Assembly (NCBI GenBank): GCA_934646865.1
Contig: CAKUEU010000018.1
Location: 1 to 28,424, forward strand
Source of the DNA: an uncultured Collinsella sp.
GTDB taxonomy: Bacteria > Actinomycetota > Coriobacteriia > Coriobacteriales > Coriobacteriaceae
Direction: 5' to 3'
Length of the DNA: 28,424 nt
The number at the start of each line of letters is the position of its first letter. The stretch's first letter is position 1. This document shows, piece by piece, positions 16,762 through 23,773 of this stretch. Both the position numbers and the translations under genes were made by a program. The notes beneath the pieces were generated by a model. It was not told where the DNA came from and ran no database searches. It saw only the letters and a program-made list of their open reading frames with translations.

Positions 16762-18777
16762 ATGGTAAAGATTCGAGAGAAGCAAACCGAGCAGCTCGAG
16801 AAGGCTGCCTCCAAGGGGCTCAAGCTCGGTGGCTGGAAGAAGATGACGCTGTCTTCTAAGATTGCCGCCGTCGTGTTGGTGCTGGTCGCCCTGACTGCGA
16901 TTCTGGCACCCCTTCTTGCCCCCTATAGCCCGGTCGAGATCTTTACGGCTCGCCAGGCTCCCGGCAACGGATTTATCTTCGGTACCGACGATAAGGGTCG
17001 CGACATTCTGTCGCGTATGCTCTACGGTGGTCGTTACTCGCTGATTATCGGCTTTGGCGCCACTGCCATGGCTCTGGTCTGCGGCTCGGTCGTGGGCGCC
17101 CTTGCGGCGGTTTCGCGCAAGGCCGTTTCCGAGACGATCATGCGTATCCTGGACATCATCATGTCTATCCCGGGCATCGCCCTCGCGGCCGTCTTCGTCT
17201 CCATCCTGGGCAACTCCGTGCCGTCGATCATCTTCGCCATCGGCTTTATGTACACTCCGCAGATTGCCCGTATCGTGCGCGCCAACATCGTGTCCGAGTA
17301 CGGAGAGGACTATGTCCGCGCGGTCATCGTTTCCGGCGCCAAGGCTCCGTGGATTTTGATCAAGCATGTTCTGCGTAACTGCATCGCCCCGATCATGGTC
17401 TTCACCGTTACCCTGGTCGCCGACGCCATCATCTTCGAGGCCTCGCTGACCTTCATCGGCGCTGGTATCCAGGAGCCCACCGCTACCTGGGGCAACATCC
17501 TCGCCGACGCCCGCGGCGGCGTGCTCGCCGGCCGTTGGTGGCAGGCGTTGTTCCCGGGCCTGGCCATCATGATCACCTGCCTGGCGCTCAACATCCTCTC
17601 CGAGGGCATTACCGACGCCATGGCCGCTGCTCCCTCCGCCGCCCTGGATCCGACCGATTCCTCCAAGCGCCGCGAGGCCGACCTGCTGGTCTCCGACCCC
17701 GTTCGCGCCTACAAGGAGCAGGCCCAGTCCCTCTCCGCTCGCCTTGGCGCCCTGCGCGATGTCGAGCTCAAGCGTGACGATCGCCATGTGCCTGACGAGT
17801 CTGTCGAACCGATTCTCTCGGTCCGTGACTTCTGCATTCAGTTTGAGCATCACGGTGACATTAACGTTGTCGACCATGTCAACTTTGACGTCCGTCCTGG
17901 TCAGACCATGGGCCTGGTGGGCGAGTCCGGTTGCGGTAAGTCCATCACCACGCTGGCCATCATGGGCCTGACCGATGAGGACGAGCACCTTTCCGGCGAG
18001 GTCCTCTGGGAGGGCCGTGACCTGCTCAAGATGAGCAAGAAGGAGTGGTTCGGCCTGCGCGGTACCGATATCGCTATGGTCTATCAGGACGCCCTGTCCT
18101 CGCTCAACCCCTCCATGCTCATCTCTGCCCAGATGAAGCAGCTCACCAAGCGCGGCGGAACCCGCAGCGCCGAGGAGCTCCTGGAGCTCGTCGGCCTCGA
18201 TCCCAAGCGCACGCTCGAGAGCTATCCGCACGAGCTTTCCGGCGGCCAGCGTCAGCGTGTCCTGATCGCTATGGCCCTTACCCGCGACCCCAAGCTGGTC
18301 ATCTGCGACGAGCCCACGACCGCTCTGGACGTTACCGTCCAGAAGCAGGTCATCAAGCTGCTCAACGATCTTCAGGCCAAGCTCGGCTTTGCCATGATCT
18401 TCGTTTCGCACGACCTGGCGCTGGTCGCCGAGGTCGCCCACAACATCACGGTTATGTACGCTGGCCAGGTTATCGAGCAGGCGCCCACCAAGGAGCTGCT
18501 CACTAACCCGATCCACGAGTACACCCGCGGTCTTCTGGGTTCCGTTCTGTCCATCGAGAGCGGTTCGGGCCGCCTGCACCAGGTGCCCGGCGCCGTTCCG
18601 AGCCCGCGCGATTTCCCCAAGGGCGATCGCTTCGCGCCCCGCTCGAGCCATCCGCGTATCGGTCTGGACACCCGTCCGGTCTTCAAGCGCGTGCCCGGCA
18701 CCGAGCACTTCTATTCCGAGCTCCCCGACGAGGTGCTCAAGGCAAATGGTTTGACCCCTCACGCGGAGGTGATGTAG
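16762..18777 (+). CDS. Fused ABC permease and ATPase (DppC-DppD / SatC type)
   Basis: A 671-residue fusion of two subunits usually encoded separately. Residues about 30-295 form the second permease: an N-terminal membrane helix, the extracytoplasmic segment, a multi-helix domain and the docking loop SEYGEDYVRAVIVSGA. A charged linker (about 295-350) leads to an OppD/DppD-type ATPase with Walker A GESGCGKS (387-394), ABC signature LSGGQRQR (492-499) and Walker B CDEPTTALD (from about 515). The tail contains the PIHEYTRGLL segment typical of the oligopeptide family. No stop codon or frameshift separates the halves. A comparable permease-ATPase fusion is, as I recall, found in SatC of Haemophilus ducreyi. 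ATG 16762 follows 3 nt after the permease stop. Confidence 0.9.
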   Translation: MVKIREKQTEQLEKAASKGLKLGGWKKMTLSSKIAAVVLVLVALTAILAPLLAPYSPVEIFTARQAPGNGFIFGTDDKGRDILSRMLYGGRYSLIIGFGATAMALVCGSVVGALAAVSRKAVSETIMRILDIIMSIPGIALAAVFVSILGNSVPSIIFAIGFMYTPQIARIVRANIVSEYGEDYVRAVIVSGAKAPWILIKHVLRNCIAPIMVFTVTLVADAIIFEASLTFIGAGIQEPTATWGNILADARGGVLAGRWWQALFPGLAIMITCLALNILSEGITDAMAAAPSAALDPTDSSKRREADLLVSDPVRAYKEQAQSLSARLGALRDVELKRDDRHVPDESVEPILSVRDFCIQFEHHGDINVVDHVNFDVRPGQTMGLVGESGCGKSITTLAIMGLTDEDEHLSGEVLWEGRDLLKMSKKEWFGLRGTDIAMVYQDALSSLNPSMLISAQMKQLTKRGGTRSAEELLELVGLDPKRTLESYPHELSGGQRQRVLIAMALTRDPKLVICDEPTTALDVTVQKQVIKLLNDLQAKLGFAMIFVSHDLALVAEVAHNITVMYAGQVIEQAPTKELLTNPIHEYTRGLLGSVLSIESGSGRLHQVPGAVPSPRDFPKGDRFAPRSSHPRIGLDTRPVFKRVPGTEHFYSELPDEVLKANGLTPHAEVM

Positions 18778-19605
18778 ATGAGCGAGACCGCAGTCAACGG
18801 CGTCGAGCCGATCATCTTCCTTGATGACGTCCACGTCACCTTTAGGACCCGTACCGGCTCTATTCTGCACCCCAACCTGGTTCACGCCGTCCAGGGTGTA
18901 ACGATTAAGCTCATGCCCGGTCAGACGATCGGCATCGTCGGCGAGTCCGGTTGCGGTAAGTCCACCACCGCCAACGTCATGTGCGGCCTGCAGGCCCCCA
19001 CGAGCGGCAAGGTCTACTTTAAGGGCAAGGACGTCACCAAGCGTACCGCCGAGGACCGCCGTCACATGGGCCGCGTCATCTCGGTTGTGTTCCAGAACCC
19101 TGCGACGGCGCTTAACCCCCGCATGGTCGTTCGCGAGCAGTTGCTCGACCCCATGCGCGTCCACAACCTGGGTACCGAGGCCGAGCAGGAGAAGCGCGTC
19201 AAGGAGCTCCTGGAGCTCACCGGTCTGCCCAGCTCTGCCGCCGAGGTTCTTCCCGGCCAGCTTTCGGGCGGCCAGCGCCAGCGCGTCGCAATTGCCCGTG
19301 CCCTGTCGCTGAACCCCGATGCCATCATCGCCGACGAGCCCACCTCGGCTCTGGACGTTTCGGTCCGCGCGCAGATTCTAAACCTGCTGACCGACCTTAA
19401 GAAGGAGCTCGGCCTGGCCATGGTGTTCATCAGCCATGACATCCAGACGGTCCGCTATATCTCTGACGACATCATCGTTATGAATGGTGGCAAGATCGTC
19501 GAGCAGGGCGAGGCCAAGCAGGTCTTCCAGCACCCCCAGGACCCCTACACCAAGATGCTGCTCGGCGCTGCGCCGTCGCTGCTGCACCCCAAGCTCGGCG
19601 AGTAG
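18778..19605 (+). CDS. ABC transporter ATPase, DppF/SatD type
   Basis: A 275-residue second ATPase of the transporter. Walker A GESGCGKS (55-62), Q-loop near VFQNPAT (104-110), signature LSGGQRQR (162-169), Walker B ADEPTSALD (185-193), and the switch histidine in ISHDI follow in order. The short C-terminal end (QDPYTKMLLGAAPS) matches this class. The ATG follows the TAG of the fused gene without a gap; GGAGGTGA sits about 8 nt upstream inside that gene, so translation is coupled. It pairs with the ATPase domain of the fusion to make the two-ATPase motor usual for peptide/nickel-class importers. Confidence 0.9.
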   Translation: MSETAVNGVEPIIFLDDVHVTFRTRTGSILHPNLVHAVQGVTIKLMPGQTIGIVGESGCGKSTTANVMCGLQAPTSGKVYFKGKDVTKRTAEDRRHMGRVISVVFQNPATALNPRMVVREQLLDPMRVHNLGTEAEQEKRVKELLELTGLPSSAAEVLPGQLSGGQRQRVAIARALSLNPDAIIADEPTSALDVSVRAQILNLLTDLKKELGLAMVFISHDIQTVRYISDDIIVMNGGKIVEQGEAKQVFQHPQDPYTKMLLGAAPSLLHPKLGE

Positions 19606-19621
19606 CCTCGCTTTCCCTCCC

Positions 19622-19649
19622 GTGCGCCCGGTTCCCTTGCCGGGCGCAC
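19622..19649 (+). other. Intercistronic hairpin, ATPase-esterase junction
   Basis: GTGCGCCCGG (19622-19631), loop TTCCCTTG, CCGGGCGCAC (19640-19649): a perfect GC-rich 10-bp stem 16 nt behind the ATPase stop. The run after it (CTCCGTTGCGATTTC) is not a clear U tract, so partial termination or 3'-end protection of the transporter mRNA is more likely than full termination. Confidence 0.6.
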
Positions 19650-19685
19650 CTCCGTTGCGATTTCGAAAGGTTGGGTTCACGAGCC

Positions 19686-20663
19686 ATGCCAAGTGCTCAG
19701 GAGCTACAACAGCAATTTGGTGGGTATCGAGGTGCTGCGCCCCGTCCATCGGATTTCGATCTCTTTTGGAAAGATCGCATGGCCGAGGCCGATGCCGTCG
19801 AGCTCGACTATGCGATTGAGGCGGCTCCGGTTGCCGATTCCGCGACCTGTCAGTTTTTCGATCTCTGGTATACCGGCATGTGCGGTGCTCGCCTGCATGC
19901 CAAGTACCTCAAGCCGGTCTCGGACGAGCCCGTGCCGCTGGTGCTTCAGTTCCACGGGTATCCCGGTGCCAGCCGCAGCTGGTTTGAGCAGGCGTCGTTT
20001 GCGGGCATGGGCATGGCGCTCATCGCCCTCGACTGCCCTGGCCAAGGAGGCCCCTCCGAGGATATTGGCGGCTTTGAGGGCACGACTGTCGCCGGTCATA
20101 TCGTCGCCGGCATCGACGGCGATCCCGCCAACCTCTATTACGTCCGCCTGCACCAGGACATTCGCATCCTGTGCCGCATCGTTCGCGAGCTCGAGGGCAT
20201 CGATCTTGCCCGTGTGTTTGTGAACGGCGCGTCGCAGGGCGGTGGTTTGGGCATTGCGACCTGCGCACTTAACAGCGAGCTTATCAATCGCGCCGCAATC
20301 CTCTATCCCTTCCTGTCAGATTTCCGCCTGGTCTGGGATTTGGATGCCGACGATATCGCCTATGAGGGCCTGCGCTATTGGTCGCGTTGGTTTGACGAGG
20401 ATTCGGCTCGTATCGAGGAAGCCTATGCCAAACTGGCGTACTTCGATTCCAAGAACTTCGCCCCCATGGTCAAATGCCCCGTCCTGTTTGGTACGGGCAC
20501 GGCGGATATCGTCTGTCCGCCGGCAACGCAGTTTGCGGTGTACAACAACCTGTCCTGCGAGAAGCGCCACGAGTTCTTTGAGGGCTTTGGCCACGAGGAG
20601 ATACAGGACTTTGACGATATGATCATTCCGTTTTTCTGCGAGGGAGGGGAGGCTCATGTCTAA
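19686..20663 (+). CDS. AXE1/CE7-family acetylesterase
   Basis: A 325-residue alpha/beta hydrolase of the acetylxylan esterase / cephalosporin C deacetylase family. No signal peptide is seen, so it is likely cytosolic. Motifs: LQFHGYPG (87-94) with the oxyanion region; nucleophile elbow GASQGGG with Ser183; GTGTADIVCPP with Asp274; and FGHEE with His303, a complete catalytic triad. The family removes acetyl groups from sugars, and AXE1 genes also sit in nan loci of other Gram-positives such as pneumococcus. De-O-acetylation of imported sialic acids is therefore the likely role, though inferred. The ATG at 19686 is chosen; the nearest ribosome-like site (GAAAGG, 19665-19670) is 15 nt away, and a TTG at 19671 is the alternative. 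It overlaps the next gene by 8 nt. Confidence 0.85.
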   Translation: MPSAQELQQQFGGYRGAAPRPSDFDLFWKDRMAEADAVELDYAIEAAPVADSATCQFFDLWYTGMCGARLHAKYLKPVSDEPVPLVLQFHGYPGASRSWFEQASFAGMGMALIALDCPGQGGPSEDIGGFEGTTVAGHIVAGIDGDPANLYYVRLHQDIRILCRIVRELEGIDLARVFVNGASQGGGLGIATCALNSELINRAAILYPFLSDFRLVWDLDADDIAYEGLRYWSRWFDEDSARIEEAYAKLAYFDSKNFAPMVKCPVLFGTGTADIVCPPATQFAVYNNLSCEKRHEFFEGFGHEEIQDFDDMIIPFFCEGGEAHV

Positions 20664-21507
20664 GTGCGAGAGCAATGTCAATGAGCTGATTGTCTCCGAC
20701 CTTGCGGGGATTCCCGGAACGGTCTCGTCAAGGCTCGCTGATTTCCGGGATTGGCGCGGTGATGCTTCTGCGGATGTTTCCGAATTAGAGATAGCCGCTT
20801 CGGACCTTGAGGTTTGCGGGCCGAGTATTACGGCGATCGATTTCGCCAATCCGTATGCCCGCTACTCCGAGGTTTCCTTTGAGCTTGGTGGCGATGTGGT
20901 CCACGCACGTTTGATCGAGCCTGCCGGTCGCGCCCGAGCATCCGAGCTTGTGCCGCTATGTCTGATGTTTCACGACATCGACCGACCCGTGCGGGGATGG
21001 CATCACATGACGAGGTTTGCGGCCATGGGATATGCCGTGCTTGCGCTGGACGATGAGGCGATTGGACCCAGCGATCTGCGGCAGGGGATTACCTCGCCTG
21101 CTTTTGTCAGGCGCGTCCGTTGGGGCTGCGCGTTGGCGGAGGTCGCGCGCAATCTTGATGGCATGGACCCCGACCGCATCTTTGCATGGGGCGAGGGTCT
21201 TGGCGGCGGAGTCGCGCTGGCGGTTTCCGCTCTGGACGAGCGGGGCCTCGCCTGCACGGCGGTTGCCAATCCGCTTCCTGGCGGCCTCGAGGTGCTGTCG
21301 TCTCGGGTGCGCGGATCGGTGCTCATGGGCACATCGCTTATGGATACCGTGAGCGATCCCAAGGATCAGTTTGCCGTATTCAACGGTCTTGAGTGTGACC
21401 GGAGGCATATCATCTATGCAAAATACGCTCACGAGCGCATCAATGCGTTCGAAAACGAAGTCGTAGACTTTTTTAACCAAACGTTCTACTCGTGTTCTTT
21501 GGCCTAG
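20656..21507 (+). CDS. AXE1-like paralogue lacking the catalytic serine (pseudo-esterase)
   Basis: A 283-residue protein that lines up with the preceding esterase over the hydrolase core but with a changed nucleophile elbow: GEGLGGG (179-185) stands where the active enzyme has GASQGGG, so Gly181 replaces the serine. The acid (GTSLMD, Asp230) and the histidine (AHER, His259) positions are kept, as is the QFAVFN...RRH segment between them. HGYPG near the oxyanion hole is also altered to HDIDR. The reading frame is intact and its ATG lies inside the end of the esterase gene (8-nt overlap, with GGGAGGGGAGG upstream), so it is expressed with it. A regulatory or heteromeric partner, or a binding protein, is more likely than an active esterase. 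Confidence 0.8.
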   Translation: MSKCESNVNELIVSDLAGIPGTVSSRLADFRDWRGDASADVSELEIAASDLEVCGPSITAIDFANPYARYSEVSFELGGDVVHARLIEPAGRARASELVPLCLMFHDIDRPVRGWHHMTRFAAMGYAVLALDDEAIGPSDLRQGITSPAFVRRVRWGCALAEVARNLDGMDPDRIFAWGEGLGGGVALAVSALDERGLACTAVANPLPGGLEVLSSRVRGSVLMGTSLMDTVSDPKDQFAVFNGLECDRRHIIYAKYAHERINAFENEVVDFFNQTFYSCSLA

Positions 21508-21533
21508 ACGGCCTGGACACTGCCAACAAGAGT

Positions 21534-21552
21534 GGGTGGCATAGGGCCGCCC
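21534..21552 (+). other. Short hairpin before nanA
   Basis: GGGTGGC (21534-21540), loop ATAGG, GCCGCCC (21546-21552), 7 bp with one wobble, lies in the 68-nt gap between the pseudo-esterase and nanA, 11 nt before the AAGGAG of nanA. Confidence 0.35.
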
Positions 21553-21575
21553 GCCAGACAACTAAGGAGATTCTT

Positions 21576-22496
21576 GTGGCAACTCAGAAATTCACCGGCG
21601 TTATCCCTCCCGTCGTTGTTCCCGATACCGAAGATCACCAGCTCGATGTTGCCTCCTTTGAGCGCAGCATCAACCGCATGATCGATGCCGGCGTCGATGG
21701 CCTGTTCTTCCTGGGCTCTTCGGGCGAGGTCGTTTTCTCCACCGATGAGCGTCGTCGCCAGATCATCGCCGAGGCCGTTCGTATCGTCGACCACCGCGTG
21801 CCTGTTCTGGTCGGCATCATCGATACCGAGACCGAGCGCATGATTGAGCACGGCAAGGTCGCTCAGGAGCTGGGCGCCGATGCCCTCGTCGCCACCTGCC
21901 CGTTCTATGCCCTGCAGGGCATGACCGAGGTCGAGGAGCACTTCCGCATCCTGCACGAGGAGCTTGACCTGCCCATCTTTGCCTATGACATTCCCGTCTG
22001 CGTTCACACCAAGCTCCCCTGGAAGCTCCTTGCCAAGCTCGGCGCCGAGGGCGTCCTTGCTGGCGTCAAGGATTCCTCGGGTGATGACATCTCGTTCCGT
22101 TATCTCGTTCAGGAGAACGAGAAGAACGGCCATCCAATGAGCATCCTCACCGGTCACGAGGTTGTTGTCGACGGCGCTTACCTCGGTGGCGCCGACGGTT
22201 CTGTCCCGGGCCTTGCCAACGTTGAGCCCGAGGGCTACGTGCGCCAGTGGAAGGCCGCTCAGGCCGGTGACTGGGCTACCGTCAAGGCCGAGCAAGATCG
22301 CCTCAACGAGATCTCCCACATCTGGGATGTCACCTCGGGCGTTCAGGGCTATGCCGGTGGCGTCGGCGCCTTCAAGACCGCTATGAACCTCATGGGCATC
22401 TTCGACAGCCCGACCATGCCGCGCCCGGTGAAGGCCATGACCGGCGAGAACGTCGAGGCTATTAAGAAGGTCCTCCAGGACAACGGTCTCCTGTAA
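21576..22496 (+). CDS. nanA: N-acetylneuraminate lyase (DapA/NanA family)
   Basis: A 306-residue TIM-barrel class I aldolase. It is predicted to split N-acetylneuraminate into ManNAc and pyruvate in the cytosol through a Schiff base. Tyr137 (FAYDIP) and Lys165 (AGVKDSSGD) fall at exactly the numbers of the catalytic pair in the E. coli lyase. GSSGE (47-51) is the carboxylate-binding loop, with Ser where NanA has Thr and DapA has Thr-Thr. The GTG start at 21576 has AAGGAG 6 nt upstream; the frame open to 21492 overlaps the preceding gene. The DapA superfamily includes other 2-keto-acid aldolases, so the lyase call leans on the neighbouring nanK and nanE. Confidence 0.82.
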   Translation: MATQKFTGVIPPVVVPDTEDHQLDVASFERSINRMIDAGVDGLFFLGSSGEVVFSTDERRRQIIAEAVRIVDHRVPVLVGIIDTETERMIEHGKVAQELGADALVATCPFYALQGMTEVEEHFRILHEELDLPIFAYDIPVCVHTKLPWKLLAKLGAEGVLAGVKDSSGDDISFRYLVQENEKNGHPMSILTGHEVVVDGAYLGGADGSVPGLANVEPEGYVRQWKAAQAGDWATVKAEQDRLNEISHIWDVTSGVQGYAGGVGAFKTAMNLMGIFDSPTMPRPVKAMTGENVEAIKKVLQDNGLL

Positions 22497-22503
22497 AGCT
22501 TTC

Positions 22504-22590
22504 CCAGGCACCCGACCTCGCCGTTCAACCGTGTGGCCATGACCCATTAGGTCAATGGCCACACGGTTCTCGGCGATCTCGGGCACCTGG
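22504..22590. repeat. Very long imperfect hairpin between nanA and nanK
   Basis: Nested arms: CCAGG/CCTGG (22504-22508, 22586-22590), CCCGA/TCGGG (22511-22515, 22579-22583), CGCCG/CGGCG (22519-22523, 22571-22575), a perfect 13-bp core AACCGTGTGGCCA/TGGCCACACGGTT (22527-22539, 22556-22568) and an apical TGACC/GGTCA (22540-22544, 22550-22554). It starts 8 nt behind the nanA stop. No T run follows on the + strand. Confidence 0.75.
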
Positions 22591-22667
22591 ATAACCTTTA
22601 CTGCGCTGTGACGGCTAGCCTGACGGCGCATTTCCTGTAGTTGTTTTTATCTCCGAAGGAGAGCGAC

Positions 22668-23633
22668 ATGGAGAACAAGTACGTCTGCTCTGTCGATATC
22701 GGCGGAACTAAGATTGCGACTGCCATTATGGAGTATCCGGCTGATGGTAGCGTGCCCCATCCGGTCTTTGAAGCTGAGGTTCCCACCGAGGCCAAAGAGG
22801 GTGGCGAGGCAGTTTTCCAGCGCATCGAGGCGTCTATTAAGGCCGCCATTGAGGCGAACCCCGATGTCGAGGTCCTTGGTGTCGGTATTGGCGCCGCCGG
22901 TGTCGTCGACCCCAAGACGGGCGCCATCGCGTATGCCAATGAGATCATGCCCGGCTGGTCCGGCGTTCAGTTGGGGCCGCGTCTGCGCGAGGATCTCGGT
23001 CTTCCCGTTGCTGTTGTAGGCGACGTGCAGGCTCATGCTCTGGGCGAGGCCCACTGGGGCGTCGGCAAGGGCAAGTTCTCCGTCTTGTGTCTTGGCATCG
23101 GTACGGGCATCGGCGGCGCATATGTCGAGAACGGCCGCGTGATGCAGGGCTTCCATGGTGCTGCTGGCCATATGGGCCACATCGAGTGCTCGGCTGCCGC
23201 CGGCATTCCCTGCGCCTGCGGGCGTTCCGGCCATCTGGAGTCGGTTGCTTCGGGCACTTCCATTGGTCGTATGTACGACGAGCGCTTTGGCCGTGTCGAC
23301 CCCAGCCGTCCTTCGGTCGGTCGCGATGTGAACGACCTGTGCCGTGCAGGCGACGCAAAGGCGACCGAGGTCATCCATGACGCCGGCTTTGCGCTGGGTG
23401 CCAGCTTGGGCTCGCTCTCTAACATCCTGGACCCTGAGGTCATCGTGCTTTCGGGCGGCGTGATTCACCAAGGTCCCGATTGGCGTTCGCAGACGTGGAA
23501 GGATTCGGTGCACGAGGGCTATGCCAGCCAGGCGCTCGACCCGCTTCAGGACACACCGATCCTCATCGGGTCTCTGGAGGGCGACGCGCCGCTTATCGGT
23601 GCCGCCGAACACCTTCTTGCGTCGTTGAAGTAA
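22668..23633 (+). CDS. nanK: ROK-family N-acetylmannosamine kinase
   Basis: A 321-residue ROK sugar kinase, predicted to phosphorylate ManNAc at O6 using ATP. The phosphate loop DIGGTK (10-15), catalytic Asp119 (VVGDVQAHALGE) and GIGTGIGG (143-150) are clear. The sugar-contact motif is HMGH (168-171), the HxGH form known from NanK-like kinases, where glucokinases have ExGH; this supports a 2-acetamido sugar substrate. The zinc site reads CACGRSGH (182-189): the third cysteine of the usual CxCGxxGC is His189. The ATG at 22668 has GAAGGAG 6 nt upstream; an ATG-less extension to 22641 is ignored. It is flanked on both sides by long hairpins (22504-22590 and 23651-23748). Confidence 0.87.
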   Translation: MENKYVCSVDIGGTKIATAIMEYPADGSVPHPVFEAEVPTEAKEGGEAVFQRIEASIKAAIEANPDVEVLGVGIGAAGVVDPKTGAIAYANEIMPGWSGVQLGPRLREDLGLPVAVVGDVQAHALGEAHWGVGKGKFSVLCLGIGTGIGGAYVENGRVMQGFHGAAGHMGHIECSAAAGIPCACGRSGHLESVASGTSIGRMYDERFGRVDPSRPSVGRDVNDLCRAGDAKATEVIHDAGFALGASLGSLSNILDPEVIVLSGGVIHQGPDWRSQTWKDSVHEGYASQALDPLQDTPILIGSLEGDAPLIGAAEHLLASLK

Positions 23634-23650
23634 ACATAACTACCAAGTGC

Positions 23651-23748
23651 GCCTTCTGAGGTGCCGCAGATTGACGTGAAAGAGGAGCGAAGCGTACTTT
23701 GGTACGCGAGCGACGGTTTGAACGTCAAGGTGCGGTGCCTCAGAAGGC
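23651..23748. repeat. 98-nt hairpin element between nanK and nanE
   Basis: Outer arms of 18 bp (23651-23668 with 23731-23748) pair completely on the + strand if two tandem G-U wobbles at the GGTGCC centres are allowed. An inner TTGACGT/ACGTCAA pair (23671-23677, 23722-23728) and an apical GCGTAC/GTACGC hairpin (23692-23697, 23702-23707) follow. CG and four T follow the 3' arm (23749-23754), so it could also terminate transcription. It looks like a dispersed intergenic repeat or structured RNA. Confidence 0.75.
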
Positions 23749-23773
23749 CGTTTTGAGAAAGGTTGAGATCGAA

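Noticed and set aside
16153..19164. A 1003-codon open frame on the minus strand opposite the transporter genes
   Set aside because: It is antisense to three clear ABC transporter genes; its Gly/Asp/His-rich translation shows no family motif. Long antisense frames are expected from the strong C-ending codon bias.
20656..21507. Pseudogene reading of the second AXE1-like gene
   Set aside because: The frame is intact over 283 codons, has a good ribosome site and overlaps the upstream gene, so loss of the catalytic serine looks like a change of role rather than decay.
21504..22631. A 375-codon minus-strand frame covering nanA and the long hairpin
   Set aside because: Antisense to nanA; no domain seen. 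The hairpin part is better explained as a structured element.
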